From the NCBI RefSeq assembly GCF_040054535.1, contig NC_090781.1:13537982-13601981 (forward strand): a DNA stretch of 64,000 nucleotides. The letters are read 5' to 3'. Under the pieces are notes generated by a model, which did not search any database, was not told the DNA's origin, and was given only the letters and a program-made list of their open reading frames with translations. How positions within the stretch are numbered: the first letter of the stretch is position 1; every line of letters begins with the position of its first letter. Source of the stretch: Antennarius striatus (Eukaryota; Chordata; Actinopteri; Lophiiformes; Antennariidae). The translations under genes and the position numbers were made by a program. Of the stretch, positions 1-20,970 are shown one piece after another.

Positions 1-167
1 TGATGTGTTCTGTTATAAGGCTGTAGAGACAGTTGCTTTCGCCTTCGAGGCGGGACAGGTAGCACAACTTGGGGAGAGATTGGTGGGTGAAGATGAACCA
101 CTGAATCCGTGTTTCCAGCAAGGTGATCTTCTGTAGGAGTTTGTGGTAGTCATCAGAAGTTTTTGCT
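1..167 (-). CDS. Unidentified coding-like exon, partial (runs off the left edge)
   Basis: Read on the minus strand, about 55 codons stay open from a possible acceptor (AG near 166-170, following a ccacaag context) to the window edge. The translation contains DDYHKLLQKITLLETRIQW and then a hydrophobic/aromatic stretch ending near SLITEHI. The heptad-like leucine spacing suggests a helical segment. I do not recognise the protein. A second minus frame is also open nearly to the edge, so the frame is not certain. It lies downstream of opa3 on the same strand, so it could be the last visible exon of a neighbouring gene or an unrelated open stretch. Confidence 0.4.
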
Positions 168-597
168 GCTTGTGGGCCACATTGAATTGACACTCACAAG
201 ATCAAAAAAGTCTAGAAATATAAAGGTAACCAGTCCAATCTACCACAAAAACACACCCAGTGATTGATGAATGTTCAGGAGCCACTGTCCATGAATTTCC
301 TGGGGGAAAAAATTAGTTTAGACAGAAAATAGATTAAAATGCAAGGATGGAAACAAAAGTAGGAAGCATCTGTCAGAGAACAGCTGATTTATAATGAGCA
401 TGCAAGATAAATTCTATACACATATTATGAATATCATAGCAATCTCCATTTACAACTTCTTGCTCAAAATGTGAGCAAATTGTCCCAAATTCAGGGCATA
501 TTAACATGTTTTCATCCATCTTTTGCACCAAAGCTAATGGAGGTACATATGACAGACACACCAACAAACAGGGCTACAATACACAGTAAAAAATGTA
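168..597. other. Interval between the unknown exon and the opa3 stop
   Basis: This should contain the opa3 3'UTR, read on the minus strand. No clear AATAAA on that strand was identified. No other gene was seen. Confidence 0.4.
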
Positions 598-2416
<1,819 letters not shown>

Positions 2417-3469
2417 CTTGGCGGAAATACTTGACTACAGTTGAACGGAAACACATCAAGGTTACGTGATGACGTTAAATGACTCGCAATTTTATTCTCA
2501 TTTTTTTCCTTATATGTGAAAATGAAGAGATTTACAAACTAGAACACCGTTTCAAATATTTTCTCTCATGAACGGATTGTTTGTTGGCACGTGTATCCTT
2601 TGCTAAATCCATTTTCGTTTCAGAGCTGAATATCGGAAACATGAGAAACGACCGGTTGAATCTGCGTTCTAAAATGCCGAAGTCAAAATTGAAGAACAAA
2701 ACGGTGTCCTTTTTTCACACGCATGTATTAAAATGATTTGGTTTTTATTCTTTTCTCTCTGGTGTAACGGGTAAAATCAATAGAAATAGTGTCCGGGTGA
2801 GTAATCTATTGGTGCTCTTATTTTGTAGTTTGATGATCACATCCGGTCTAAAAAAAATTTTTTAAAAACCCACACCATTTGCATTTATTGTTTTATAGTG
2901 ACTTTATTTTTTATTTTTTTTGCATACAAAACAGAAGTACAAATTTATTTATTTTTTTCAATTTCAACCTTCACTTTTTGGCTGTAAAAATAAAAATTGT
3001 TTTCAATTTGGGTTGCTGTCTATTAAAACGAAAAATCAAATAACCTTTTATCTTTTTGGTGTACTTTTCTGATACGAAAATGAAGGATACACCGACCATT
3101 TAGAAACACAAAGTTAAAAAAAAAAATTTTTTTAATCCAACATATTGAATAAAATGAATAATAACACTGCTTATACCTTCTTGGAATAGGGCAAACTTTT
3201 CCCAAATGAAGGATGAGAAGTGGGAACATTAGTGGGAAAAGAATGTCACTGATTGGATATGATGGACTGAAAACGAATTTATCTCTTACTAAAAAAAAAA
3301 TAAAAAAAATTCTCAAATAGAACTACCGGACATCAAAAAATGTTTTGTGAAAACTTATTATTATCATTATTAATAATAATAACAATAATAATATAATAAT
3401 AATATCAAGTATACTTATAATAGAATTCATCGATCCCAGCCCTTACAGGTGTCATCTGGACACTTGTGA
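2417..3469. promoter_or_regulatory. Divergent intergenic/promoter region between opa3 and ppp1r13l
   Basis: About 1 kb separates the opa3 ATG (minus strand) from the probable ppp1r13l first exon (plus strand). The part next to opa3 (about 2250-2700) has several CpGs and is likely its promoter. The middle is A/T-rich with homopolymers and a (TAA)-like stretch near 3355-3405. No specific factor site can be supported by eye. Confidence 0.45.
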
Positions 3470-3721
3470 ATGTTTTACCTGTCCAGCTGTGGAGGAAACA
3501 CCTGGATCGGGTTACAGCAGGGAGAGTTAGAGGGGCTGGACCGAAAGCCGAAATAACTCTCAGCTAGTTGTGCAGCTATGACTAAATGTCTGGAGCAACC
3601 ACCGCCAGACGGAAACACGGAGCTCGGAATCCAGCTTCAGGAAGACAAGAATCCCTGAGCACGGCTGGGGTTTCAGTCTAAACTCGGGACGGAAGAACGA
3701 AGAAGCTTTTCCTACACAGAG
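3470..3721 (+). other. ppp1r13l: Probable untranslated first exon of ppp1r13l
   Basis: This CpG-containing stretch ends in a good donor (CACAGAG followed by GTAAAGAAG at 3722). No long coding frame is present, and the first coding exon of ppp1r13l at 11275 begins with 26 untranslated bases after an acceptor, so an upstream noncoding exon is required. The left limit is a guess. Support from cDNA is lacking. Confidence 0.45.
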
Positions 3722-4043
3722 GTAAAGAAGTTTTTGATTTGTCTGCTTACGTACGTGGGGCCGTGTCCGTCCACGCAAACAAGCGCCACGCTGCTGTGAG
3801 AGGTGAATGAACAGGAGGTTACGTTGTGATTTAAAGTCGTGGATGTGTAGTAATGTCGATCTATTTTTTTCCCACACATTTAAGTTTCAGCTCCAGCTAT
3901 GAATCGTGATGTAGATGCTTTCTTATAAACGTTTCTGTCCACCCCCCCCCCTTTCATTGTGAGGGGTCTTGAATGTGAGGAGGAGCTTTTTCTCAAAATA
4001 ATGGAACCCAGCTGTTGCCATCCCGACCTGGAATGTCTGTCTC

Positions 4044-4812
4044 GGTGGACAGAGGAGTCCAGTAGATGACCGGTGGACAGAGACAGATGTGTCCAGTAGA
4101 TGACTGGTGGACAGAGACAGATGTGTCCAGTAGATGACTGGTGGACAGAGACAGATGTGTCCAGTAGAGGACTGGTGGACAGAGACAGAGGAGTCCAGTA
4201 GATGACTGGTGGACAGAGACAGATGTGTCCAGTAGATGACTGGTGGACAGAGACAGATGTGTCCAGTAGATGACTGGTGGACAGAGACAGATGTGTCCAG
4301 TAGATGACTGGTGGACAGAGACAGAGGAGTCCAGTAGATGACTGGTGGACAGAGACATATGTGTCCAGTAGATGACCGGTGGACAGAGACAGATGTGTCC
4401 AGTAGATGACTGGTGGACAGAGACAGAGGAGTCCAGTAGATGACTGGTGGACAGAGACATATGTGTCCAGTAGATGACCGGTGGACAGAGACAGATGTGT
4501 CCAGTAGATGACTGGTGGACAGAGACAGATGTGTCCAGTAGATGACCGGTGGACAGAGACAGATGTGTCCAGTAGATGACTGGTGGACAGAGACAGAGGA
4601 GTCCAGTAGATGACTGGTGGACAGAGACATATGTGTCCAGTAGATGACCGGTGGACAGAGACAGATGTGTCCAGTAGATGACTGGTGGACAGAGACAGAT
4701 GTGTCCAGTAGATGACTGGTGGACAGAGACAGATGTGTCCAGTAGATGACTGGTGAACAGAGACAGATGTGTCCAGTAGAGGACTGGTGGACAGAGACAG
4801 ATGTCTCCGGTA
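4044..4812. repeat. 34-bp minisatellite, about 22.6 copies
   Basis: A head-to-tail array of a 34-bp unit (core tccagtagatgactggtgg, then acagagacagatgtg). The period is constant across the array. Units differ at a few positions: agatgtg versus agaggag, catatgtg, and gaccggt versus gactggt. The catatgtg variant recurs at about 4355, 4457 and 4627, spacings of 3 and 5 units, which shows multi-unit duplication. It lies in intron 1 of ppp1r13l. Because 34 is not a multiple of 3, minus-strand frames translate as a 34-residue repeat; this is not judged to be a protein. Confidence 0.97.
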
Positions 4813-7075
4813 GCTTCAGACATCCGTCACACGCTACAGCCTGAGCTCCTGGAAACAACTTATATTGACGTTGTAATTCTGATTTTATTTCACAGTGGTG
4901 GTTTTAATATATTATTATTGGATATTCACGACATTGTAACCTGTTGACATTAACTGATATTAAAAGATTCTGTGATAAATGAAAACCAACCTTAATGTGG
5001 TAACATTTGAGTTCCTTATTGTTCCTTATGGACTGTTTCTGTGACTGAGTGTTAGGAATTTGAATGTGACATTTATTAGTAGAGCTGATTGTTAAACAAC
5101 TGCAATCTGCAAACAAACTAAATCTTCCTGTCAGAGCAGGAATATGGAACAGATCCAACTTTTGGCCTCTGCCCTGAGTCTCAAAACCAGCTGAGCAGCA
5201 TTGTGTGATGCACTAAGCTGTTGCCTAATGAACAGCTCACGCTGAGATTGCCTGTAATCTGACTTTAAAAGTGATCAAATAAGTGCAACACACACATTTA
5301 AGCAGAGGAAAACATTTTTTCACTTCTTGGCAGTGGTCCTGTTCTACACTGTTCACACTTCAGCATCAGCTTGATACATTGCAGAAATTTAATAGTGCAT
5401 GCAATCGGTCAGAAATGTGTGTCATGTTGTGTTGTACTGAGAGATTCCTGAGTGGTGTGTTGGGTAGAAATAGATTGCTCTTGAAGTTAGTTGGATATTT
5501 GTATTGTGTAGGATTTGACCTTTTTAATTTAGAAAAAAAAAACAGACATACTTTAGTAAGTGTCTGCAACCGCTACTTGTTATGTTCATCTTGATAAAAT
5601 CAAAACGGATGTATTGTCAAAGGCTGCATGTCTGACAATCAACTATTACTGGCATCAGTAGAATGTGTAGTGGGTGTGTATGCTATAGCAAGCAACTGCT
5701 CTTGATTCATGTAGGCGGACAGGCTAGACATTTCAGAGAGTACGTTGGAGCAAAGAATGTCGTAAAAAAATGGGTGGAGTTTTTATGCCTGGGAAGCTTA
5801 TAGTTGTTGGATTCTGAGGTACAAGTTGTGACTAATCCATGAGGAATTTATCAGGTAATTCAATGGATTTCTCTGCGGCTTACTTAGGAACACATTTTAA
5901 TGCAATAGATAATGCAGAAAACAGCAGGACCTGACCGGCTCATTTCCTCTAAAGATCATTGTGACACAGATTCACAATGATTTACAGAAATATTAGACCT
6001 GTGTTTGCAGAACTAACCTTGGCTTTATTGTTGTGTCACAACCCTGAAACGTCAACAGTTTGTTTCAAATGTTTACCAGAAGATAGAAGTGAGCCCGTGT
6101 AAACATTTGATCCAGTGTTATTTTTGATGACGGCATGAAAATACCTTGAGTGAACTTTAGGTGAGTTATATTCCATCCATCCATTTTCTGTAGTTGCCAG
6201 GTTGCAGGGAGGCTGAAGCCACATGCATTGGGTGCTTGACACCAAACATGCATTTTGTTTTCAAATTATCAGAATTATTATGTATATATAATAATCCAGT
6301 TATGTGTGGTTTTTTTAAATGACCGATTGAGCTTCCTCATCAGATATGATGTCCAGGTGATGCTTATCTATACTGCAAATATTGGTTACAGTATATTCAT
6401 GTACACATCTATACACTTTTGTATAATTATTTATTTATTTATTCATTTTATTTTCTTCTTTCCAGACATGTTATTACAACAGATTTTACTTCCATTAGTG
6501 TTGAGACATCAGCAACAACATCCCAAAAGAAAAAAAAAGGGTTGACGGGTAGAAGCCTTTGGCTTGTAAGGTCCCCGTCCCCAAAATCAACAACATCTCT
6601 CTCATTGCAACACACAGTCAACCGATTCATACATTGCATGTCAAAATTAATTTCAATTATTTCATTTTATTTTACATTGTTGTATTAATCTGTCCATTTT
6701 GTCCAATAGGCGTGCATCTTTGCACACCTCTTTGTCAGTTCTTGAGAAGAGTCCAAATTTTGTGAATGTTCATTTTGTTATTCCTTTCAAGGGTTATTTC
6801 TGGTCAAATTTATGTTTTAAGTGCCGTTGGAATGTCTTGCTTTGTGTGGCTGAGTTGATGTTGCTTTCTGTGCCTTCCACACTCCTAATCACTGGCGTCA
6901 GCATCACGGTTTCTGGCCTTCACATCCAAACTTTTTCCCCATTTCTCCAGCTTTTGGGTGATATCCTCCTTGAGCCGAGTATTGGACTCCTCATGCAGGT
7001 CACTCATCCTGGCTATGGCATCATTCAACATGATATCCATAGCCTCCTTATACACCCTGGCCGTTGCCATTATTA
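4813..7075 (+). other. ppp1r13l intron 1, central part
   Basis: No exon is recognised. A ccatccattttctgtagttg fragment near 6175-6200 resembles the common fish repeat consensus for that motif. The short minus-strand open frame at 6885-7070 has a helical, charged composition but no recognised family and ends close to the inverted-repeat element that follows. Confidence 0.5.
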
Positions 7076-7627
7076 TATCCCGCCTGAAAGCGGTGATGTA
7101 TTGTTATTGTCAGTGTTTTTGTGTTCGTCCATCCGCCTGTCTGTCCGTTCGTTCGTCTGTTAGTCCACCAAATATCTTTGCAACCGTTGCAGATAGAAAA
7201 ATGAAACAAAAAGCACATTACTCAGGCAGCAAAGGGGATGAAAATGAGATGATGAGCTTGACCTTGAGAAAACTAGGCCAAGGTCAAATTTCAACTTGTG
7301 TACACTCAGGAACCGGATAAGAAAGGAAGATGAAGGAGAAGGCCAGTGTGAGTAAGACCGTAGATCAAAGCTAGGGCTTTAATCAATGACAGTAGGTCAG
7401 AGCACTAGCTTTGATCTTTGACCTATGCAAGAAGTCATGTTAAAATTTTGAATTTAGGGGACGTTGCACTCTGTGACTGCCTTATTTTATGCTGATACTG
7501 TGTTTAACATTAATAACAATTAACTAGAACCAAGGCAAGATATTTGGTGGACTAACGAACGGACAAACGGATGGACGAACACACGAACACTTACAATTAC
7601 AATACATCACCGCTTTGAAGCGGGATG
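7076..7627. mobile_element. Non-autonomous inverted-repeat (MITE/foldback-like) element, copy 1
   Basis: A roughly 552-bp unit begins (C/T)ATCCCGCC and ends GCGGGATG, flanked by TA on both sides. The first ~99 bases (7076-7174, to ccaccaaatat) are closely matched by the reverse complement of the last ~88 (7540-7627, from atatttggtgg). The TIRs themselves hold a degenerate (cgtccatccgcctgtctgtc) run. The centre has an inner hairpin (gatcaaagcta/tagctttgatc) and no transposase frame. TA flanks suggest a Tc1/mariner-type mover, by inference. A second copy of the family lies at 52148-52565. Confidence 0.8.
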
Positions 7628-10600
7628 TAACAGAGTCATATTCTTACTATGTACCTGTATACACATCCTGATGAAACTTTTCCCCATCATACTTTAGCCA
7701 AGATCTAAGGCAGTGCCTCTCTTCCAACATGTGAAATTATAGAAGCCCATGAAACATCATTTAGTTTGTCTTCCCTGCGTGATGACAGATAGCTTAGTTT
7801 AGTCATGTTTTAGGATATACCAACAGAGAAAAGTTAAAAGCAATGTATCTAGGACATGTTTTTTTGTCGGGGATTTTTTTTTATGCTTCAGTCTTCACCC
7901 AGTTCCCTGCTAAGAGTGAATGAAGATAAAGCCAGAGGCTGGAGGAAGGATATGATGTAGATTCCAGCTACAGTGAGTGTGTGTGGTGTTGTGTGTGTGT
8001 GCACAAAACAATCTAGAGAATTATTTAGATTCATAAACTGGAAATGTTGGTGAAATAAAACTAAAGGAAAAGAGGGAGGACATGTAGACACACCCTGTCA
8101 TTCTGGAAAGCTAATGATTGTTGTTTTTATTCCTTTAATATCCGTTTTTCTTCCCACAGAGCTTCGCCTCTCTGAGTGTCTATTAACACATTGAAGACTT
8201 CTCTGTGGTCATAGCCAGTAGTTTTGTTAAGTATTCCTTCATGGTTTCATTCTTTCATCTTGGCTTTACCACTCAAGAGAGCTAATTAGTAGCTAAATGG
8301 TAGAAGCAGCTTATGTTGTAATCATCACTGCGCTGAAAACGACTTGAAGGGAAAGTGAATGTGAGGTTTTCCAAGAACCGTTTCTTGAGAACAAAATCAA
8401 AGAACAGCAGATCAGCAAAACTGCAGACAGCACTGAAGCAGAAGCTACGAGCTGTCCTCTGTTTGGAAGATAAACGTGTCTGTGGTTTTACCAAAAATAA
8501 AGCAAAGCATCCCCCTTTACTGTCTTTCTTCTTTGAGGTAAATTATATAAGATGGCTTTTCTTTGAAAATGTATACAGTATATTTTGTGTAAGAGAATAG
8601 AGAGACATATTGCATGTTTCCTTATGTATACTTGAATTTTTTGAAATCTTTAATTTTCCAGGCCTAGCCTACGCTTAATTCATCCTTATTGATTTGCACA
8701 ATGATGAAGTGTTGATGAGAAAATCGAAAGAATGCAAATGACAAATACAAGCTGTCAAGATAAGGAACAGAGACAAGATAATTATTTTAGGCATCTATCG
8801 CCTCAAGACATCAAAATAACACAAGAGAGCAGGAGATATGGGACAAGGGAAGTAGAATAAATGTATTTAATTATTGTTAAAAAATTTAAATGAAATAAAA
8901 TTGTTTTCTGGTGGTGCAATGAGAGTGAGTCATTAAAAACAGGTTAACACTGTGACAACACAGCTAAAGCAGTCATGGGGCCAGAGGAGAGAACAGACAT
9001 TCACAGGGGGTACAATGGCGAGGGAAGAGGTGGAGCGAATGAGTTGTCAGGAAGGAAGGAGGGAGTTCAGTGAGTAAGTGAACAACGTGACCTTTGTAAG
9101 GCAGTGAGAGTGTAATCTCTCTTTGTGTGAGCTGCTCTTGACAAAGATAAGTGTTCCAGACTGTGTGTGAAATAAAGCCTCACTGGGAGGAGTGGTGAGG
9201 AATTGGAGACTGTAACAAGCCCAACCGAAACACCATGAACCCCTGCCACAGCGCAGCACAACACCCTGAAGAGCAGCCATTCTCTGACTGTGCTGTTTGT
9301 CAGTGTGGTTTAATATACAGTATGTTCCCTCTGTTCTTGACTAAGTTCAAATATTATCTGAGGCATATCCAGTGACATGTATAATCAAATATTGATTGAG
9401 GTTGCTCTTCTTTTAAATCCACATGATTTCATTTTGAAAGCATCTCACCAGGTCTATCAATAAACTAAAATGGCAAAAAAAAAATATTAGTATGACCTAC
9501 AGTACATCATATATTTTCAGGTTATTTTTTAAATGAGCTAGTTTTGGAGCTATTACCTCTGGGAAGGAGATGGTCTTTGCAAGAGTTTGTTTATTTATTG
9601 TTGTTGGGGTTTTTTTATTGATTTATTGTTTGTAGGATCACGTGAAAACTACTTGACAGATAAAAAGCTGTATTCACTTTTTTTTAACAGCAAGATTTTT
9701 ATTATTTTATTATACATACATTTCTCAGTGTGATTAAAAGCCAGCAGAATGGTTTCATCAAGACAGAATCCACTCAGTTTTGGACAGATTAAAAATGTTT
9801 TTTTTAAACTTTTTTGTCCATTTCAAGTACTTGAGGGATCACTGTGAAACTATGACAAATAGCTGACAATACCTAAAGGGAGAGCGACTGAATTTTGGAG
9901 TAGATCTACAGAAAGGTTTTTGAACTTTACATTTTTTTGTAAGATTATTTATTTTTCCTTGAGCCCTGAGGGCAACCAGACGCAGAATTGTCAAAGTTAC
10001 GTGGAAGTACCTTGTGACAAGGTATGTGTTTTTCCTCAACAACTGAAGAACATGTCTTATAAATAAAATAAAAAAGGATATTGAACATTCGATAGAGATA
10101 AAGGGCAGTTACTTCTAGCTGTGGTTTGTTGTTGGTTTAGGAAATACACCAATGCAGGTATCAGAAATGCTGAGTGGTCACATAGGAGGGCATGTGGTCG
10201 AATCACCATTCACAGTGTGTTGCTGTTCTCAACAGGCTGAAAGACTGACCTTGCGTTTTCTTGCCTGAATATGCTAAGAGTGCACAGCCATTGGTTTATT
10301 TTAAGATAGTAAATGAGGGACAGGGTTGTAAAACATTTTTATTAGCTACCAACATGAAAATATTTACATTACAGTCTGATGTGATAACATCTATGACTAA
10401 CATGACACTGGTCTTCAGAAATACACCACGTTTCATTTAAAGAGTCACAAACTGTTCTTCTTTAGGGACTACCTAAATTTACTTAACCTCGATGCTGCCA
10501 AGAAAGTGATGTAGATGTATCTGTTGTCATACTGCCAGATTACGTAACGGTGTCTTTTATAAGGCTGTGAGAGGCCTTCACCATAAATTGTAGGTTTATT

Positions 10601-11274
10601 TCACCCCTGACAACATGGTTAAATCACTTTTATTTGTCTGGCTGTCTTTTTTCAGGTTTACACAAAAAGCTCTTTATGGATTTTCATTTGATTTTCTGGG
10701 GGGTTTTGTTAAGGAAGAACCCAATAAATTGGTCAAAAGTTATTGACAACTTGGGAGGAGGGACCCTTTGGAAGGAATTCACAGCCCGTGCACGACATCT
10801 TTTGTGTGCTTGGTGTTGAGTTAACACCTGGCACCGCAGACAAAACGGTTGAGTCAGCAGGCAGGACAGACATTGCAAACGTCTTCCCAAAACTGTGATG
10901 TCAGTTAGTCGTGTGATCCAAGTTGCTTAAAGCATGCCTGCATGTAGCTTATAGTGATGGAGAAAAGCGGGGCTTGTTTTAACACGATGGAGTCATGATG
11001 TAAAAGGAATCTGTTCACGGTGTCAGAGCATGAAGTGGCGTGAAAGAGATATTAGCTATAGCAGCAAGACAGAAAGTAGAACGCTGCTTAACTTAACTTT
11101 AAGTCATATTTTTTGGTATCAAACCAGACGACTAAAACTCAATCAAATTAGAATTTTAGTGTTGATACCCTCTATCCTTGGCTGGATGTTTCAACTTAAT
11201 GTCTTTTATCTTGAATGGAGGTTAGTCTTATAAGATTGTCAAACTAATATTTGAATATCTGTTTCCTTTTTCAG
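7628..11274 (+). other. ppp1r13l intron 1, 3' part
   Basis: No coding exon is seen. A relic with the pattern attacctctgggaaggag followed by a T-rich stretch and ggatcacgtgaaaactac, at about 9550-9800, fits a repeat common in fish introns. A stretch at about 10165-10250 has A-box-like (gctgagtggt) and B-box-like (tggtcgaatcac) motifs and may be a tRNA-derived SINE relic. The rest is plain A/T-rich intron. Confidence 0.4.
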
Positions 11275-11300
11275 GAGCTGAAAAGTTTAACCTTACCACC

Positions 11301-18036
<6,736 letters not shown>

Positions 18037-18298
18037 AAAATGTCTTTGTTTTTTGTCTGAATTTCTCCCTCTGCTCTTCATTTACCCAAGAAAGCACTCC
18101 AACAACTGACCGTGTTTCATCATGAAATAATAACCCATACTATTTTTAATAGTATCAATATACTTAATCGTAATTATTTTTGACGCAAGTTTTTTAACTG
18201 TAGACAATCTGGTTTTAAGAAAAACACTAAGACCTGCATCACCATTCAACTCCTTTTTTGTTTTTGTTTATGTAATTTAATGTGGATTGTAAAAATTG

Positions 18299-18389
18299 AT
18301 GACGACGATGATGTTGATGATGATGATGATGATGATGATGACGACGATGATGTTGATGATAATGACGACGATGATGATGATGACAAACA
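18299..18389. repeat. (GAT/GAC)n trinucleotide repeat
   Basis: Imperfect gatgatgacgacgat repeats just downstream of the ppp1r13l end. Poly-Asp or poly-Ser frames across it are not credible genes. Confidence 0.95.
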
Positions 18390-20930
18390 GAGACACTCAT
18401 TCACATTTGACCACACACTTGTGGTGTGCAGCTGCGGTGTTTCAGATGTTCTGCTGAATAATTCAATTGATTTAAGTGGAATCAACTGTCCGCTGACCTC
18501 TGGTAGCAACATCAGGACAGTGTGAAACACATCTCTTGGCCTTAGCTTGACGGCTGTGGTGAAGGAAAGAGGCACACACTGGAAATGCTCATCTCATTTT
18601 CATTAATAAAACAGGACCTTTTTTTTTTTTTCAGTCTAAGTCAACAGACAAGGAGGTGCGATCGTGTGATTATACCACCGTGGGTTCAATTCAGTGTTCT
18701 GTGATGAAATGCCAGCTCACAGATGATTAATGAGTTATTCCGTCAAATTGAATGCAATTATTTGCATAGAGAGAATGAAATTTCTGTTATCAAGTTTTTA
18801 TTTTGTGTGAAGTTAAGTAATAGTTGGATTAAATTATTGAGAAAGAAATAAAGTGTACAAGATGACTGAAAGCATAAAAGAAACCTGAAGAAATATTTAT
18901 TATTACACTGATGTTACGTGTTCAAGCAGAGATCTTTTGCTGCTACATTGAGACCCTGTCATTACTGATCAAAATTAACTTTCATTTATTTTTATTTATT
19001 GGAACCGTTCTGTGCCCAGTCTTTGGTGAGGTTACACATTTTTATTTTTATCTAATTCTATTCATTACACTTCATTCTACCACACTGGTCCCATCACCTC
19101 TGCAGTGTCTTTCACCACCTCGTCTGACATGGCAGGTTGGTCCTCAACTACAGTCAAACACTCAAGCAGCCAGAGTAGATGGGTTTTGCTCACATGAAGA
19201 AAGAAACAGAAATGGGGAGGCTCTCTTGAGAAAAAGAAGGGACGAGATGATGGTGAAGCAAAATGGGAAGACTGAATGAAGAGTAATAATAAAAGGTGAG
19301 TGTTACAGATCCCACCGCACAACTTTCTGTGTGATGGGACACCTGCCAGAGGAATGCATGGGTAATCTATAAATCGCTCATCAATGTCAAATAAGATTAA
19401 TTAAACTCACCCAGGCAGATTAAGACCTGAAATCTATTCTGATGATAGTAAACAGAGGGAGAAAAGAGAAAAATGTCCAGCATTGAATTTTAAAATATAA
19501 AGCGGACTAAATAATACCATCTGTGCACAAAGATACTGCTGATCTGTCTTGTGTGTAAGATTCCTTCCTCTTAAGATAGCAACCGGTAGACCCACAGGTC
19601 ATCAATGTTGCATGTTTTGCTTTTTAAGTATTGAACAGATACCCCTCTCAGTTAAATTTATGAGATTGGTTCTGTCAGACCAGAGGCAGGAAAGCGTCGT
19701 ATCATGTGATCTCTGCAAAGAGCCGACACAGCCATGTTTCATTATTTAGGGACAACAAACAAGAGTGTATATATGTGTGTTTGGTGACTCTGTCTGGCTG
19801 TGACAAGAGCTGGATGCAATCATACCATGGCATGTTTGTTTTCCAGCAGTCCAGAAGTGGACTGGACTGATATATCCCCCTATTTCAGAGGATTGCATGT
19901 GACAGAGAGCAAACTGCCTTGGAGGGAGAGTCTGTATGTGTGCATTGTGCGCCCACATTTTTGCATGCATGCTCCATTCTCATTCAGACACTGAGGTGAA
20001 CCGACAGATCCGTGGCCTGGCACAAACATGAAGCTTAACGGAGCCCAGCCAGGCCTGAATCAAGGGCACCGAAAACATAGAAAAAAAAGTCTGGAAAGAA
20101 TTCATCTGGAATAAAAAAGTATTGCAAAAAACAGATTGTAAATACGGCCATTTCACTTCTGTTTCTTTGTTTTATTTCCCAACTGTGGCTATTCTAGCAA
20201 AGCTATCCATCTGTGCTCCTGTGGAGTAATGAATAATAGAGGATTGCTTGTCCTCCCTCGCTCCCCTAGTTAATCAGAGCTTGCCTGGCTGCCCTGTTCT
20301 CTGCCACTCTTCACTTTAATAAATCATTCAGGCCTTCAGGACAACAAGTACGCCAGTAGAGGCCAAGACGGGGCCATGCTAGTAAAAACCCTGGCATCTT
20401 CTCTCACCACAACCTCCTCTTCCTCCATTCCAATCATCAGACACCGTGCTGTGTCACTACCATCTCTTTCTTCTGTGTCCTTCACTTTTTCACTCTCCTC
20501 TATCTTTTTTTCCACTTCATGAACAAATCAAACTGGCAAGGAGCCCCACTCCATTTCTCTCTCCCTTCCTCTATCTGCTTCTCTCTGTCTCTCAGGAAGA
20601 ACCATTTCACTTAAGCTCTCACTCTGCCAGGGTTCAACCCAACGCATAATGTTCTCATTCCTCACATCTTTCTCCTCCTCTGTTATGTCTTCTCTCTTTC
20701 TGCCCTCCCTGTTGGAGCAACGTGTTATGTTGGGCTTGATACTGTGCATGGCTCTATCCCCAATGTATTCCTCTTATACGGTCATAAAAGGTTGGAATAT
20801 GAATATACTAATATCATCTTTACATTCAGCCATGATTACATTAAAGTTGAACTTTTGGAGTGTTTTAATTTTCTCAGTGTATGCAGGCGTCTTTCAGCAA
20901 AGCCATGTAGATTGAAAATGTGTTCAAAGA

Positions 20931-20970
20931 ACCCTAACCCTAACCCTAACCCTAACCCTAACCCTAAACC
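20931..20970. repeat. Interstitial telomere-like repeat (CCCTAA)n, about 6 units
   Basis: Six near-perfect tandem CCCTAA units followed by aaacc, inside ordinary unique sequence. The opposite strand reads TTAGGG. No subtelomeric features flank it. Confidence 0.95.

Noticed and set aside
3923-4858. Long minus-strand open frames (311 and 276 codons) with repeats of SVHQSSTGHICLCPP type
   Set aside because: They are translations of a 34-bp minisatellite in two frames; the unit simply lacks stops on that strand, and both frames are equally open. No splice or start context supports a protein.
6885-7070. 61-codon minus frame with charged helical composition
   Set aside because: No recognised family and no splice context; may be part of an old repeat, but not supportable as a gene.
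18246-18575. Poly-Ser / poly-Asp frames
   Set aside because: Translations of the (GAT)n repeat with no coding flanks.
18630-18720. Possible tRNA-derived SINE (ggttcaattcagtg looks like a B box)
   Set aside because: No matching A box at proper spacing and no recognisable tail.
19077-19322. Minus-strand frame with a hydrophobic start and acidic end
   Set aside because: No family resemblance, no flanking splice sites and no partner exons in the gene-poor interval.
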